The notes below the pieces were generated by a model. The model was not told where the DNA came from. It was given only the letters and a program-made list of their open reading frames with translations, and ran no database searches. Shown one piece after another: positions 35,535-45,009 of a DNA stretch of 52,663 nt (the first letter of the stretch is position 1; each line of letters starts with the position of its first letter). Source of the DNA: Gammaproteobacteria bacterium (lineage in GTDB: Bacteria > Pseudomonadota > Gammaproteobacteria > Steroidobacterales > PWYM01); NCBI GenBank assembly GCA_007693855.1, contig RECU01000070.1:1-52663 (forward strand), read 5' to 3'. Made by a program: the position numbers and the translations under genes.

Positions 35535-36720
35535 TCGCCTGCCCGATACCTGGATGCGGCGGCACCCGGAGCGTCGCCTCGCGCCCTGGGCGGCGTGGGA
35601 CGAGCACAGTCGCGGGCGGCGTTTCGAGGAGCCACCGCCTGCGCTGCGTGGCGAGTTTCAGCGGGATCGCGACCGCATCATCCACTGCACCGCGTTCCGG
35701 CGGCTGGTCTACAAGACCCAGGTGTTCGTGAATCACGAGGGGGATCTCTACCGCACCCGTCTCACCCACTCCCTGGAAGTCGCCCAGATCGCTCGCACCA
35801 TCGCCCGCGCGCTGGGTCTGAACGAGTACCTGGTCGAGGCGGTCTCGCTGGCGCACGATCTTGGCCACACGCCTTTCGGGCACGCCGGCCAGGACGCCCT
35901 GAACGCCTGTATGCGCGACTACGGCGGCTTCGAACACAATCTGCAATCGCTGCGTGTGGTCGATGAACTCGAGGAAAAATACGCCGATTTCCCTGGCCTG
36001 AACCTCACCTTCGAAACCCGCGAAGGCATTCTCAAACACTGTGCGCTCAAGCATGCCCGTACCCTCGGGGAGCTCGGCCAGCGCTTCATCGACCGCACCC
36101 AGCCCTCGCTGGAAGCGCAACTCGCGAACCTCGCCGACGCGGTGGCCTACAACAACCACGACATCGACGATGGTCTGCGCGCCGGTCTGCTGGATATGGA
36201 GGCCCTCCAGGAGGTGGCGCTGTTCCGGATCCAGTACGAGGCGGTGCGTGCCAGCTATCCCGAGCTGCGCGGCCGGCGCCTGATCCACGAGGTCGTGCGT
36301 CGGATGATCGATGCGACGGTCGCCGACCTTGTGGCCACCACGGCGGCACGACTGTTCGCCTGCGAGCCGGCCGACATCGCCGCGGTGCGGGCCCACCCCG
36401 AGCCGCTGGTGGCCTTTTCGCCAGCCATGGCCGACTACACCCGTGACATGAAGCGCTATCTGCACGACCACCTGTACCGCCACCACCGCGTGCTGCGCAT
36501 GACCACCAAGGCACGCAAGGTGGTCCAGGTACTGTTCGAGGCCTTCATGGGCGAACCCCGACTCATGCCGGACGAGCACGCCGGCAATGCGCGGGCCTGG
36601 CAGGCTGAAAGCGGCGACAGGGGCCGCGCCCGTGCGGTCGCTGACTATATCGCCGGGATGACTGATCGCTACGCCATCAGCGAATACGAGCGGCTGACCG
36701 ACCCCCGCCGCAACAGCTGA
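35515..36720 (+). CDS. dGTPase-like deoxyguanosinetriphosphate triphosphohydrolase
   Basis: Encodes 401 aa. An HD-domain dNTP triphosphohydrolase with metal ligands H85 ('LTHSLEVAQ') and H114/D115 ('LAHDLGHTPFGHAG'), plus 'FRRLVYKTQVF', 'YGGFEHNLQSLRVVDELE' and 'YNNHDIDDGLRAG'. The Dgt type 2 family is shorter than E. coli Dgt. It releases triphosphate from dNTPs and may tune nucleotide pools. The start overlaps the aroB end by 20 bases, so it is probably in the same operon. Confidence 0.92.
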   Translation: MSVVPADRLPDTWMRRHPERRLAPWAAWDEHSRGRRFEEPPPALRGEFQRDRDRIIHCTAFRRLVYKTQVFVNHEGDLYRTRLTHSLEVAQIARTIARALGLNEYLVEAVSLAHDLGHTPFGHAGQDALNACMRDYGGFEHNLQSLRVVDELEEKYADFPGLNLTFETREGILKHCALKHARTLGELGQRFIDRTQPSLEAQLANLADAVAYNNHDIDDGLRAGLLDMEALQEVALFRIQYEAVRASYPELRGRRLIHEVVRRMIDATVADLVATTAARLFACEPADIAAVRAHPEPLVAFSPAMADYTRDMKRYLHDHLYRHHRVLRMTTKARKVVQVLFEAFMGEPRLMPDEHAGNARAWQAESGDRGRARAVADYIAGMTDRYAISEYERLTDPRRNS

Positions 36721-36792
36721 GCACCCCGCGGCCACAGGAGCCTCGCCTGAACAGGTAGAATTCCATGTTCGCGATGTGCTGCCCAGGATCCG

Positions 36793-37509
36793 ATGCCGAT
36801 GACGCCCAAATCCATCCCCGCCGCCGAGCGGCTGATTTTTGCCATGGACGTGCCGGACGCCCGGCAGGCCCTGCGCCTGGCCGACGAGCTGGGCGATGCC
36901 GTGCGGTTCTACAAGCTTGGACTCGAGCTGATGATGTCGGGGGGGTATTTCGAGCTGGTCGAGGCGCTGGCCTCCCGTGGCAAGCGGATCTTCGCCGATC
37001 TCAAGTTTTTCGACGTGCCGGCCACGGTGGCGGCGGCGGTGCGAAACCTGCACAACCGTGGCATCACCTTTGCGACCGTGCATGGCAACCAGTCGATCAT
37101 GGAGGCTGCCGCCGACGCCAAGGGGGATGTCGGCATTCTTGCGGTGACCGTGCTCACCAGCCTCGATCGTGGCGATCTCGACGACCTTGGTTTCACCTGT
37201 GATGTCGAGGCGCTGGTGCTCTCGCGGGCGCGCAGGGCATTGGAGGCGGGCTGTGACGGCGTGATTTCCTCCGGTCTGGAGGCGCCGAAGCTGCGCGAGC
37301 ACATCGATGGCCGGTTGCTGGTGGTCACGCCTGGCATCCGGCCGGTCGACAACCGGCCGGAGGACGACCAGAAACGGGTGGTCACGGTCGCTCAGGCGTT
37401 CGCCAACGGCGCGGACTACATCGTGGTTGGCCGGCCCATCCGTGATGCCGCCTCGCCGCGTGCTGCGGCCGAAGCCCTGCAGGTGACGATCGCGGAGCTG
37501 TGCCCATGA
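36793..37509 (+). CDS. pyrF: Orotidine 5'-phosphate decarboxylase
   Basis: Encodes 238 aa, a TIM-barrel enzyme making UMP. The catalytic '[13 protein letters not shown]' motif (DxKxxD) is intact, with '[10 protein letters not shown]' before it and 'VTPGIRP' and '[11 protein letters not shown]' near the end. AGGATC lies just before the ATG at 36793; the second ATG, two codons later, is an alternative. It overlaps hemE as ATGA. Confidence 0.97.
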   Translation: MPMTPKSIPAAERLIFAMDVPDARQALRLADELGDAVRFYKLGLELMMSGGYFELVEALASRGKRIFADLKFFDVPATVAAAVRNLHNRGITFATVHGNQSIMEAAADAKGDVGILAVTVLTSLDRGDLDDLGFTCDVEALVLSRARRALEAGCDGVISSGLEAPKLREHIDGRLLVVTPGIRPVDNRPEDDQKRVVTVAQAFANGADYIVVGRPIRDAASPRAAAEALQVTIAELCP

Positions 37510-38570
37510 GTCCGCTGAAGAATGATCTGCTGTTGCGAGCCCTGCTGCGTGAGCCCGTCGAGCGCACACCGGTGTGGATGATGCGCCAGGCTGGCCGTTA
37601 CCTGCCGGAATACCGGGCGCTGCGTGCCGAGGCGGGCGATTTCCTGACCCTGTGCAGCACGCCTGATCTGGCCTGCGAGATCACGGTACAGCCCATCCGG
37701 CGTTTCCCGCTGGATGCCGCCATTCTGTTCTCCGATATCCTCACCGTGCCGCACGCCATGGGGCTCGGCCTGTATTTCGCCGAGGGCGAGGGCCCGCGCT
37801 TCAGACATCCGGTACGCAGCGCAGCCGATGTGGTGAAGCTCGGTGTGCCGGACGTCGAAGACGACCTTGGCTATGTCACCGAGGCGGTGCGCCGGGTGCG
37901 CCGCGAGCTCGACGGGCGGGTGCCGCTGATCGGTTTCGCCGGCAGCCCCTGGACCGTGGCGACGTATTGCGTCGAGGGTGGCGGCTCCAAGAACCATGCG
38001 CGCATCAAGGGCATGCTCTACGGCGACCCGGGCACACTGCATCGCCTGCTGGAGCTGCTCGCGCGCGCGACCGTGGATTACCTCAACGCCCAGGTCGCGG
38101 CCGGGGCCCAGGCGGTCATGGTGTTCGATACCTGGGGAGGGCTACTCTCGCCGGCCGCCTATCGCGAGTTCTCGCTGCAGTACATGTCGCGCATCGTCGA
38201 GGGTCTCGATCGCGAGGCCGAGGGCCGGCGTGTGCCGGTCATCCTGTTCACCAAGGGTGCCGGCGCCCGCCTGACCGAGATGGCCGACGCCGGCTGCGAT
38301 GCCTTGGGGGTGGACTGGACGACGGATCTCGCCGAGGCACGCAGGCTGACCGCGGACCGCGTCGCCCTGCAGGGTAACCTCGATCCGAGCGTCCTGTATG
38401 CGCCTCCGGCGCGCATCGCCGAGGAGGTCGGGCGCGTGCTGTCGAGCTACGGTCGTGGCCCAGGCCATGTGTTCAACCTCGGCCACGGCATTCATCCGGA
38501 TATCGATCCCGAGCACGTCGCCGCCATGCTGGCGGCCGTCCATGCCCGGAGTCCCGCGTTTCACGCCTGA
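37506..38570 (+). CDS. hemE: Uroporphyrinogen decarboxylase
   Basis: Encodes 354 aa. It decarboxylates the four acetate side chains of uroporphyrinogen III in heme synthesis. Signatures are '[16 protein letters not shown]', '[17 protein letters not shown]', '[20 protein letters not shown]', '[16 protein letters not shown]' and '[10 protein letters not shown]'. The start overlaps the pyrF stop. It supplies heme to the oxidase genes at the other end of the window. Confidence 0.98.
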   Translation: MSPLKNDLLLRALLREPVERTPVWMMRQAGRYLPEYRALRAEAGDFLTLCSTPDLACEITVQPIRRFPLDAAILFSDILTVPHAMGLGLYFAEGEGPRFRHPVRSAADVVKLGVPDVEDDLGYVTEAVRRVRRELDGRVPLIGFAGSPWTVATYCVEGGGSKNHARIKGMLYGDPGTLHRLLELLARATVDYLNAQVAAGAQAVMVFDTWGGLLSPAAYREFSLQYMSRIVEGLDREAEGRRVPVILFTKGAGARLTEMADAGCDALGVDWTTDLAEARRLTADRVALQGNLDPSVLYAPPARIAEEVGRVLSSYGRGPGHVFNLGHGIHPDIDPEHVAAMLAAVHARSPAFHA

Positions 38571-38597
38571 GGGCCGATCAGGTTCGGCGCTGCCGGC

Positions 38598-39278
38598 TCA
38601 GCGTTCCAGGCGGTCGAACACGATGCCGTCTTCCGGGCCCCACGCTGGCGTGCCGGCACTCGTGAAGCCGCGCTCCCACCAGAGGATCTGGTTGGGTGTC
38701 AGGGTGAGACGCCGCCACAGGGTGTCGCCACCGTCTTGTTCCCAACGGCAGGCCGCCTGCGATCCGTGCCCGCCGGAGAACTCGCCGTTGGCGCGCAGCG
38801 TCAGGGCCAGGTCGCAGTCACGCAGGTGGTGGAAGGCCTCTGGCCCAAGCGCCTCGACTTCACTGTCAGCCATCACCCGGCCGGTCAGCGCATGCTCGGC
38901 TGGCAGCGCTGCCCGCCTGGGGAGCCAGGTCTGGATCACTGCCCGACCCTCGGTGCCCGGCACCAGACGCCAGAGCTCCTGGCGCGCGTCCGCGCCGCCC
39001 TGACGTCGCTCGATCAGCAGGTACAGCCCGTCCTGGAGCTGCCAGCGGTCGACGAACACGGGTTCGGCGCGGAGCCGAATTTCCGCGTCGCCGTCAGGCG
39101 CATCGCCGATGAAAGTGCCCTTGAGATAGGCGGCCAGCCGTGGGGTCGGCGCGTTTGGATCTGGCGGGGCGGCGGCGCAGCCGCCCAGCAGGCCGCCCGT
39201 CGCGAGCACCCAGGCCAGCGGGGACAGCCAGATGCTCACGCCCGCCGGAGGCCGGCGGCCCGGTGTCGCCATCGTCAT
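38598..39278 (-). CDS. CpcT/CpeT-like lipoprotein
   Basis: Encodes 226 aa. The N-terminal signal ends at a lipobox 'LLGGC', so it is probably an outer- or inner-membrane lipoprotein. The rest resembles the CpcT/CpeT (DUF1001) barrel: 'LAAYLKGTF', 'RWQLQDGLYLLIERR', 'LRDCDLALTLRANGEFSGG' with 'ACRWEQ', and 'LTPNQILWWERGFTSAGTPAWGPEDG'. In cyanobacteria CpeT proteins attach bilins; proteobacterial homologues are uncharacterised. The start ATG overlaps the fadD stop by one base (a GTG one codon earlier is also possible). Convergent with hemE. Confidence 0.7.
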   Translation of the reverse strand: MTMATPGRRPPAGVSIWLSPLAWVLATGGLLGGCAAAPPDPNAPTPRLAAYLKGTFIGDAPDGDAEIRLRAEPVFVDRWQLQDGLYLLIERRQGGADARQELWRLVPGTEGRAVIQTWLPRRAALPAEHALTGRVMADSEVEALGPEAFHHLRDCDLALTLRANGEFSGGHGSQAACRWEQDGGDTLWRRLTLTPNQILWWERGFTSAGTPAWGPEDGIVFDRLER

Positions 39279-40966
39279 CACGCGCCGCTGGCCGCGCGGC
39301 GCTTCTCCTCGTCGCGCAGTTGCCGGCGGAGGATCTTGCCGACGTTGGTTTTCGGCAGCTCGTCGCGGAACTCGACCTCGCGGGGCACCTTGTAGTTGGT
39401 GAGGTCTCCCCGGCAGTGCTCGATCACCTGTTCGGCGGTCAGTGAATCATCCTTGCGCACCACGAATACCTTGACCACCTCGCCGGAGTGCTCGTCGGGC
39501 TTGGCCACTGCCGCGCATTCGAGGACGCCGGGGTGGGACTGCACCACATCCTCGATCTCGTTCGGGTAGACGTTGAAGCCTGACACCAGGATCATGTCTT
39601 TCTTGCGATCCTCGATCGTCGTGCGGCCCTGCTCGTCCATGCGCCCGATATCCCCGGTGCGGAACCAGCCGCCTTCCAGCATGACCGCCGCGGTCTCCTC
39701 GGGCCGGTTCCAGTATTCGCGCATGACCTGCGGGCCGCGGATACAGATCTCGCCGGCTTCGCCGAGCGGCAGTTCGTGGCCGTCGTCATCGCGGATGCTG
39801 AACTCCGTTGAGGGCAGCGGCAGCCCGATGGTCCCGTCGAAGCGCTTGGCGTCCAGCGCCACCATGCTGGCCGAGGGCGAGGTCTCGGTGAGGCCGTAAC
39901 CCTGCAGCAGGACACAGCCGGTCTGCTCCTGCCAGCGCTCGGCCACTGCGCGCTGCACGGCCATGCCACCGCCGACGCTCACACGCAGGGTACTGAAATC
40001 GAGCTTCTCGAAGCCCGGGGTATTCATCAGGCCGTTGAACAGGGTGTTGACGCCGGTGATCATCGAAAACCGATGCTTGCCGAGATCGCGGACGAAACCC
40101 GGCATGTCCCTCGGGTTGGTGATCAGTACGTTATGCCCACCGATGCGCATGAACAGCAGCATGTTCACCGTCAGTGAAAAGATGTGATACAGCGGTAACG
40201 CGGTGATCACCGCATCACGCCCGGGGGTGATCGCCCCGCGCATCCACGCCGAACTCTGCAGCACATTGGCCACCATGTTGCGATGCGTGAGCACCGCGCC
40301 CTTGGCCATGCCCGTCGTGCCGCCGGTGTACTGCAGGAAGGCGATGTCTGAAGAGGTGACGTCTGGCGCCTCGAAGGTCTGCCACTTGCCTTCGGCCAGC
40401 GCCCGTCGCCAGGGGATGTGATCGGCCAGCGCCCATGCCGGGACCAGCTTCTTCACCCGCTTGATGACGAAGTTGACGAGCATGCGCTTGGGTGCCGGAA
40501 ACATGTCGCCGATCTGGGTGGTGATCACGGTTTCGATGTCGGTCTTCTCGATCACCTGCTGCAGCACGTGGCAGAAGTTCTCGAGGATGATGATCGCCCG
40601 CGCGCCGGAATCGCGCAGCTGGTGTTCAAGCTCCCGCGGGGTGTACAGCGGGTTGACGTTCACCACCGTCATGCCCGCGCGCAGAATGGCCTGAACCGCC
40701 ACCGGGTACTGGAGCACGTTGGGCATCATGACCGCGACCCGGTCGCCCTTGCCCATGTCGGGGCGCGACTGCAGGAAGCTCGCCAGGTAGCGGCTCTGCT
40801 GATCGAGTTCACCAAAGGTCAGCGTGTGTCCCATATTGGTGAAGGCCGGCAGGTCGCGATACTCGGAGCACGCCTCTTCCAGCAGGGCCTTGAGGGAAGG
40901 GATGCTGTCGGGGTCGATGTGCTCGGGTACGCCTTCCGGGTAGGAGTTCAGCCAGATCTTGTCCAT
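39278..40966 (-). CDS. fadD: Long-chain-fatty-acid--CoA ligase
   Basis: Encodes 562 aa. It activates fatty acids to acyl-CoA through an acyl-adenylate. AMP-binding motifs are 'LQYTGGTTGMAKGAVLTHRNM', 'GYGLTETSP', 'GWFRTGDIG' and 'DRKKDMILVSGFNVYPNEIE', with the C-terminal Lys in 'TNYKVPREVEFRDELPKTNVGKILR'. The opening 'MDKIWLNSYPEGVP' is that of the FadD subgroup. It is followed without a gap by the CpeT-like lipoprotein and lies near the thioesterase tesA. Confidence 0.95.
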   Translation of the reverse strand: MDKIWLNSYPEGVPEHIDPDSIPSLKALLEEACSEYRDLPAFTNMGHTLTFGELDQQSRYLASFLQSRPDMGKGDRVAVMMPNVLQYPVAVQAILRAGMTVVNVNPLYTPRELEHQLRDSGARAIIILENFCHVLQQVIEKTDIETVITTQIGDMFPAPKRMLVNFVIKRVKKLVPAWALADHIPWRRALAEGKWQTFEAPDVTSSDIAFLQYTGGTTGMAKGAVLTHRNMVANVLQSSAWMRGAITPGRDAVITALPLYHIFSLTVNMLLFMRIGGHNVLITNPRDMPGFVRDLGKHRFSMITGVNTLFNGLMNTPGFEKLDFSTLRVSVGGGMAVQRAVAERWQEQTGCVLLQGYGLTETSPSASMVALDAKRFDGTIGLPLPSTEFSIRDDDGHELPLGEAGEICIRGPQVMREYWNRPEETAAVMLEGGWFRTGDIGRMDEQGRTTIEDRKKDMILVSGFNVYPNEIEDVVQSHPGVLECAAVAKPDEHSGEVVKVFVVRKDDSLTAEQVIEHCRGDLTNYKVPREVEFRDELPKTNVGKILRRQLRDEEKRRAASGA

Positions 40967-41031
40967 GGTCTTCCTGAGCGGTCAGTATCCGTCGGGGTGG
41001 TGGGGCGTCGTGATCGGGAGCGCAACCGTGC

Positions 41032-41730
41032 TCAGGGAGTCTGCCCGCCCGGTCCTGACGCCGCAAGTTCATCCGCGCGCGCCCCGCTGAGTGCCAGCGC
41101 CTGTTCCAGCGCCGGCCACATGTTCTCGAGCAGCCGGGGCTGCGCGGCGGCAGTCGGGTGGATGCCATCGGCCTGCATCAGGGCCGGGTCGAGCGCGACG
41201 CCCTCAAGCAGGAATTCCACCATGGGCACGTCGTAGCGCTCGGCAAGCGTCGGGTAGACCGCTTCAAAGGCCTCATAATACGTGTCGTTGTAGTTGCGTG
41301 GGATGCGGATGCCGGTCAGGATGACGGCGCTGCCGGCAGACTGGCCGAGTTCGATCATGCGGGCAAGATTGCCTTCGAGCGTGGGGATATCGATGCCGCG
41401 CAGGCCATCGTTGCCGCCAAGCTGGATGATCAGGATGGCGGGTGCATGGCGCTCGAGCAGCCGCGGCAGTCGGGCCAGGCCGCCGCTGGTGGTCTCGCCG
41501 CTGATGCTGGCGTTGATCACCCGGTGGGGATGCCCGATGTCGTCGAGTCGCGCCTCCAGCAGGGCCACCCAGCCCTCGTCCGCGAACATCCCGTAAGCGG
41601 CACTCAGGGAGTCGCCGACCACGGCCAGCGTCGGGGGCGGTGAATCCGCGGCGCGGACGGCCACGAAGGCACTTGAGGCAGCCAGCAGAGTCCATATCAC
41701 CAGGAAAAACAGGAATTTTGACTTGAACAC
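41032..41730 (-). CDS. tesA: GDSL-family thioesterase/lysophospholipase TesA
   Basis: Encodes 232 aa, periplasmic. A signal peptide ends at 'AVRA|ADS'. The SGNH residues are all visible: 'VVGDSLSAAYGM' (S41), G in 'NASISGETTSGG', 'LGGNDGLRG' (N107) and 'DGIHPT' (D188, H191). It hydrolyses acyl thioesters and lysophospholipids. The GTG at 41730 is taken as start; a TTG at 41736 has better spacing to GGAGGA. Its 5' end overlaps that of the divergent YbbA-type ATPase, a layout like that of E. coli tesA-ybbA. Confidence 0.93.
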   Translation of the reverse strand: MFKSKFLFFLVIWTLLAASSAFVAVRAADSPPPTLAVVGDSLSAAYGMFADEGWVALLEARLDDIGHPHRVINASISGETTSGGLARLPRLLERHAPAILIIQLGGNDGLRGIDIPTLEGNLARMIELGQSAGSAVILTGIRIPRNYNDTYYEAFEAVYPTLAERYDVPMVEFLLEGVALDPALMQADGIHPTAAAQPRLLENMWPALEQALALSGARADELAASGPGGQTP

Positions 41731-42412
41731 AGGCAAGACGGTCCTCCGCGCCGAGCATCTCGGCAAGCAAGTTAGCAGTCCGGAGGGGGTATTGACCATT
41801 CTCGACGACGTTAGTTTGGCCATTCCCGCCGGGCAGACCGTAGCGATCCTCGGTGCCTCGGGCGCAGGCAAGTCGACGCTGCTGGCGTTGCTCGCCGGGC
41901 TGGATGAGCCCTCTGCGGGTCAGGTCTGGCTGAACGATATCGAGTTGACTGCGCTCGATGAGGACGGCCGCGCGGCCCTCAGAGCCGAACACGTCGGCTT
42001 CATGTTTCAGTCGTTTCACCTGCTGCCGGCGCTGACCGCGCTGGAGAACGTCATGTTGCCGCTGGAACTGGCCGGGCGCGGCGATGCTCGCGCGGCTGCG
42101 CGAGCGGCGCTGACCGATGTCGGCCTCGCGGCGCGCGTGTCGCATTACCCGCGCCAGCTTTCCGGGGGCGAGAAGCAGCGTGTGGCGATTGCGCGCGCCT
42201 TCGTGACCGGGCCCGCGCTGCTGTTTGCCGACGAGCCGACCGGCAATCTCGATGCCCGCACGGGTGATCGAGTGATGACACTGCTGTTTGAGATGAACCG
42301 GCAGCACAGCACCACGCTGGTGCTGGTGACCCATGACGAGGCGCTGGCGCAGCGCTGCGACAGGCGCATCGAGCTCGACGCCGGCGGGCTGTCCGCCGAC
42401 AGGCTGAACTGA
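41723..42412 (+). CDS. ybbA: YbbA-type ABC transporter ATPase
   Basis: Encodes 229 aa. It has Walker A 'GASGAGKSTLL', 'FQSFHLLPALTALENVMLPLEL', the signature 'LSGGEKQRVAIARA', Walker B 'LLFADEPTGNLD' and the switch His 'LVTHD'. It belongs to the MacB/LolD-like group that works with FtsX-type permeases. The start is a TTG with AGGA 8 bases upstream; it lies inside the 5' end of tesA on the other strand. The stop overlaps the permease start (TGATG). Confidence 0.93.
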   Translation: MNTGKTVLRAEHLGKQVSSPEGVLTILDDVSLAIPAGQTVAILGASGAGKSTLLALLAGLDEPSAGQVWLNDIELTALDEDGRAALRAEHVGFMFQSFHLLPALTALENVMLPLELAGRGDARAAARAALTDVGLAARVSHYPRQLSGGEKQRVAIARAFVTGPALLFADEPTGNLDARTGDRVMTLLFEMNRQHSTTLVLVTHDEALAQRCDRRIELDAGGLSADRLN

Positions 42413-44895
42413 TGCCCGCTCTGCGCTACGCCCTGCGTACGCTCAGCCGGGACTGGAAGTCTGGCGAGATCGGCGTGCTGCTGATGGCGCTGCTGGTCGC
42501 GGTGGGCTCATTGACGGCCATCGCGTTTTTCACCGACCGGGTCGGTCAGGCCGTCGCCCGGCAGGCCACCGAGGTGCTGGCGGCCGACCTGCGCCTGCGC
42601 AGCGCCGAGCCGACCAATCCGCGCTATCTGGCAGAGGCGGAGACCCGGGGCCTGGCCACCGCCCGCGTGCTCGCGTTTCCCAGTGTCGTCAGCCACGGTG
42701 ACGACAGCCAGCTGGGCGCGCTGCGCGCCGTGACCGAGGGCTATCCCCTGCGCGGGGCGCTGCGGATCGCCGATGACCTCTTCACCCCCTCGTATACCGC
42801 CGAGGGGGTGCCGGCGCGCGGCGAGGTCTGGGCTGAATCCGGACTGTTGGCACGCCTGGGCCTCGAGGTCGGGGCGCCTCTGCAGGTCGGTGCGCTGGAG
42901 CTGACGATCACCCGGGTGCTGGAATACCGGCCCGATCAGGCCGTGGGGTTCGTGGCGCTGGCGCCGACCATCCTCATGAATCTGGAGGACATCCCCGATT
43001 CAGGGCTGGTCGTTCCCGGCAGCCGGGTCACCTGGTCGGCCCTGTTCGCCGGCCCCGACGCCGAGATCGCGAGGTTCTCGGCATGGTTGTCGGAGCAGCT
43101 TGAAGACGGGGAGCGGCTGCAGGATATCGGCGATGCGGGCGAGCAGGTGACCGGCGCCATCGACCGTGCCCAGCGCTTTCTGACCCTGGCTTCGCTGGTG
43201 TCGGTGCTGCTTGCTGCCGTTGCGGTGGCGATGGCGGCACGGCGTCATGCCGCCCGCCAGGTCGATTCGGTCGCGCTGATGAAGTGTCTCGGGGCGTCCC
43301 AACGCTTCGTGCTGAATGTCGGGCTCTGGCAGCTCACACTGCTGGCCGTCTTCGCCGGGGTCGTGGGCAGTGCCATCGGCTGGGTTGCGCAGTTCGGTAT
43401 TGCCTGGCTGCTGGCGGAACTGGTCGGCGGCAGTCTGCCGGCAGCGGGGCCGTTGCCGGCCCTGATGGGCCTGGTGACCTCGCTCGCCGTGCTCACCGGG
43501 TTCGCGCTGCCACCGATCCTGCAGCTGCGCAGCGTCGCGCCGGTGCGGGTGCTGCGGCGGGACCTGCCGCCGCCGCGGGTGACGGCCTCGGTGGCGGCAG
43601 GGGCCGCGATCGCGGTGGTGGTGCTGATGCTTGCCTGGGTGCTGCGGGATCTGCGCCTGCTTGCTGTGGTGGTCGGCGGCATCGCCGGATTGCTGGCCGT
43701 GCTGATGCTCGCGGGCTGGGTCCTGGTGCGATTGACCGGGCGGATCCGCGGCGGGGCCGGGGTGGCCTGGCGCTACGGCTTGGCGAACATCAATCGTCGC
43801 GGTGGCGAGAGCATCACCCAGGTGGTGGCCTTCGGCCTGGGACTGATGGTGCTGCTGCTGCTCACGGTGGTGCGTAACGATCTGCTGGACGGCTGGCGTG
43901 CCAGTCTGCCGGAAGATGCGCCCAACAATTTCATCATCAACATCCAGCCCGAGGAACTGCCCGAGGTCCAGGCCCTGTTCGCCGAAGAAGGCGTGACGCC
44001 GCCGGTGTTCTCGCCGCTGGTGCGGGCACGGATCACCCACCTCAATGGGGTGCCAGTGCGCGAGGCGGAGATCAGCGACCCCGACGCCCGCGGGCTGCTG
44101 ACCCGGGAGGCGAACCTGAGCTATTCGCCGGTGCTGCCGGCCAGCAACACCCTGGTGGACGGTCGGTTCTGGGCGCCCGACAGCCGCGGTGACGAGATCT
44201 CGATCGAGGAGGACATCGCGGCCTCGCTGGGCCTGTCGCTCGGCGACACACTGGGCTTCACCGTGGCCGGTGAGCCGCTGGTCGGACGGATCACCAGCAC
44301 GCGCGCAGTGGCGTGGGATTCCTTCGATCCGAACTTCTTCGTACTGTTCCAACCGGGGGAGATCGAGGAATTCCCGACCACGTTCATCACCAGCATATTT
44401 GTACCGCGAGATGAACGCGGCGTGCTGCTCGAGCTGGTGCGCCGTCATCCCAGCGTGTCGGTGATCGATCTGGAGTCGTTGATCACACAGGTCCGCCAGG
44501 TCATGGATCGCGCGTCGCTCGCCGTCCAGTATGTCTTCGGCTTCACCCTGCTGGCTGGCGTGGTGGTGCTGCTGGCGGCCGTGCAGGCGACCCGCGACGA
44601 GCGCCGTTACGAGAGTGCCCTGCTGCGGACCTTTGGTGCCAGGCGCAGCCTGGTGCTGCGTGGCGTGATCGCCGAATTCGTGGTGCTCGGTCTGCTGGCT
44701 GGCGTGCTGGCCGCCGCGGGTGCAGTAGTGGTCGGGCAGGTACTGGCCCAGCAGGTCTTCCGGCTGGCCTATGCGCCGGATCCGCTGGTGCTGGTCGGCG
44801 GTCCGCTACTCGGTGCCCTGCTGGTCGGCCTGGCCGGGACGCTTGCGACCCGCTCGGTGGTGCAGACCCCCCCGGTGAGGACGTTACGCGCCTGA
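42412..44895 (+). CDS. ybbP: YbbP-type FtsX-family ABC transporter permease
   Basis: Encodes 827 aa. Two FtsX membrane modules surround large periplasmic parts: one hydrophobic helix at the N-terminus ('GVLLMALLVAVGSLTAIAFF'), clusters near residues 260-460 and a C-terminal group with 'QATRDERRYESALLRTFGARRSLVL'. Such ATPase/permease pairs next to tesA are conserved in gammaproteobacteria; their substrate is not settled, and the lipid-handling neighbour suggests envelope lipid or lipoprotein traffic. Confidence 0.92.
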   Translation: MPALRYALRTLSRDWKSGEIGVLLMALLVAVGSLTAIAFFTDRVGQAVARQATEVLAADLRLRSAEPTNPRYLAEAETRGLATARVLAFPSVVSHGDDSQLGALRAVTEGYPLRGALRIADDLFTPSYTAEGVPARGEVWAESGLLARLGLEVGAPLQVGALELTITRVLEYRPDQAVGFVALAPTILMNLEDIPDSGLVVPGSRVTWSALFAGPDAEIARFSAWLSEQLEDGERLQDIGDAGEQVTGAIDRAQRFLTLASLVSVLLAAVAVAMAARRHAARQVDSVALMKCLGASQRFVLNVGLWQLTLLAVFAGVVGSAIGWVAQFGIAWLLAELVGGSLPAAGPLPALMGLVTSLAVLTGFALPPILQLRSVAPVRVLRRDLPPPRVTASVAAGAAIAVVVLMLAWVLRDLRLLAVVVGGIAGLLAVLMLAGWVLVRLTGRIRGGAGVAWRYGLANINRRGGESITQVVAFGLGLMVLLLLTVVRNDLLDGWRASLPEDAPNNFIINIQPEELPEVQALFAEEGVTPPVFSPLVRARITHLNGVPVREAEISDPDARGLLTREANLSYSPVLPASNTLVDGRFWAPDSRGDEISIEEDIAASLGLSLGDTLGFTVAGEPLVGRITSTRAVAWDSFDPNFFVLFQPGEIEEFPTTFITSIFVPRDERGVLLELVRRHPSVSVIDLESLITQVRQVMDRASLAVQYVFGFTLLAGVVVLLAAVQATRDERRYESALLRTFGARRSLVLRGVIAEFVVLGLLAGVLAAAGAVVVGQVLAQQVFRLAYAPDPLVLVGGPLLGALLVGLAGTLATRSVVQTPPVRTLRA

Positions 44896-44974
44896 GCGCC
44901 GCTTGTTCCGCTGGCGTTCAGCTTTCCCCTGTTACCCTGTGGGCATGGTGCGGGGGTCCGTCTGCGGGTCCCCG

Positions 44975-44989
44975 GGCCGTGACACGGCC
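44975..44989. repeat. 15-bp palindrome upstream of the DUF3300 gene
   Basis: GGCCGTG and CACGGCC around a single A, 21 bases before the DUF3300 start codon. It could be an operator or an RNA hairpin near the ribosome binding site. Confidence 0.4.
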
Positions 44990-45009
44990 GGATGTTCGGG
45001 GAGAAAGCC

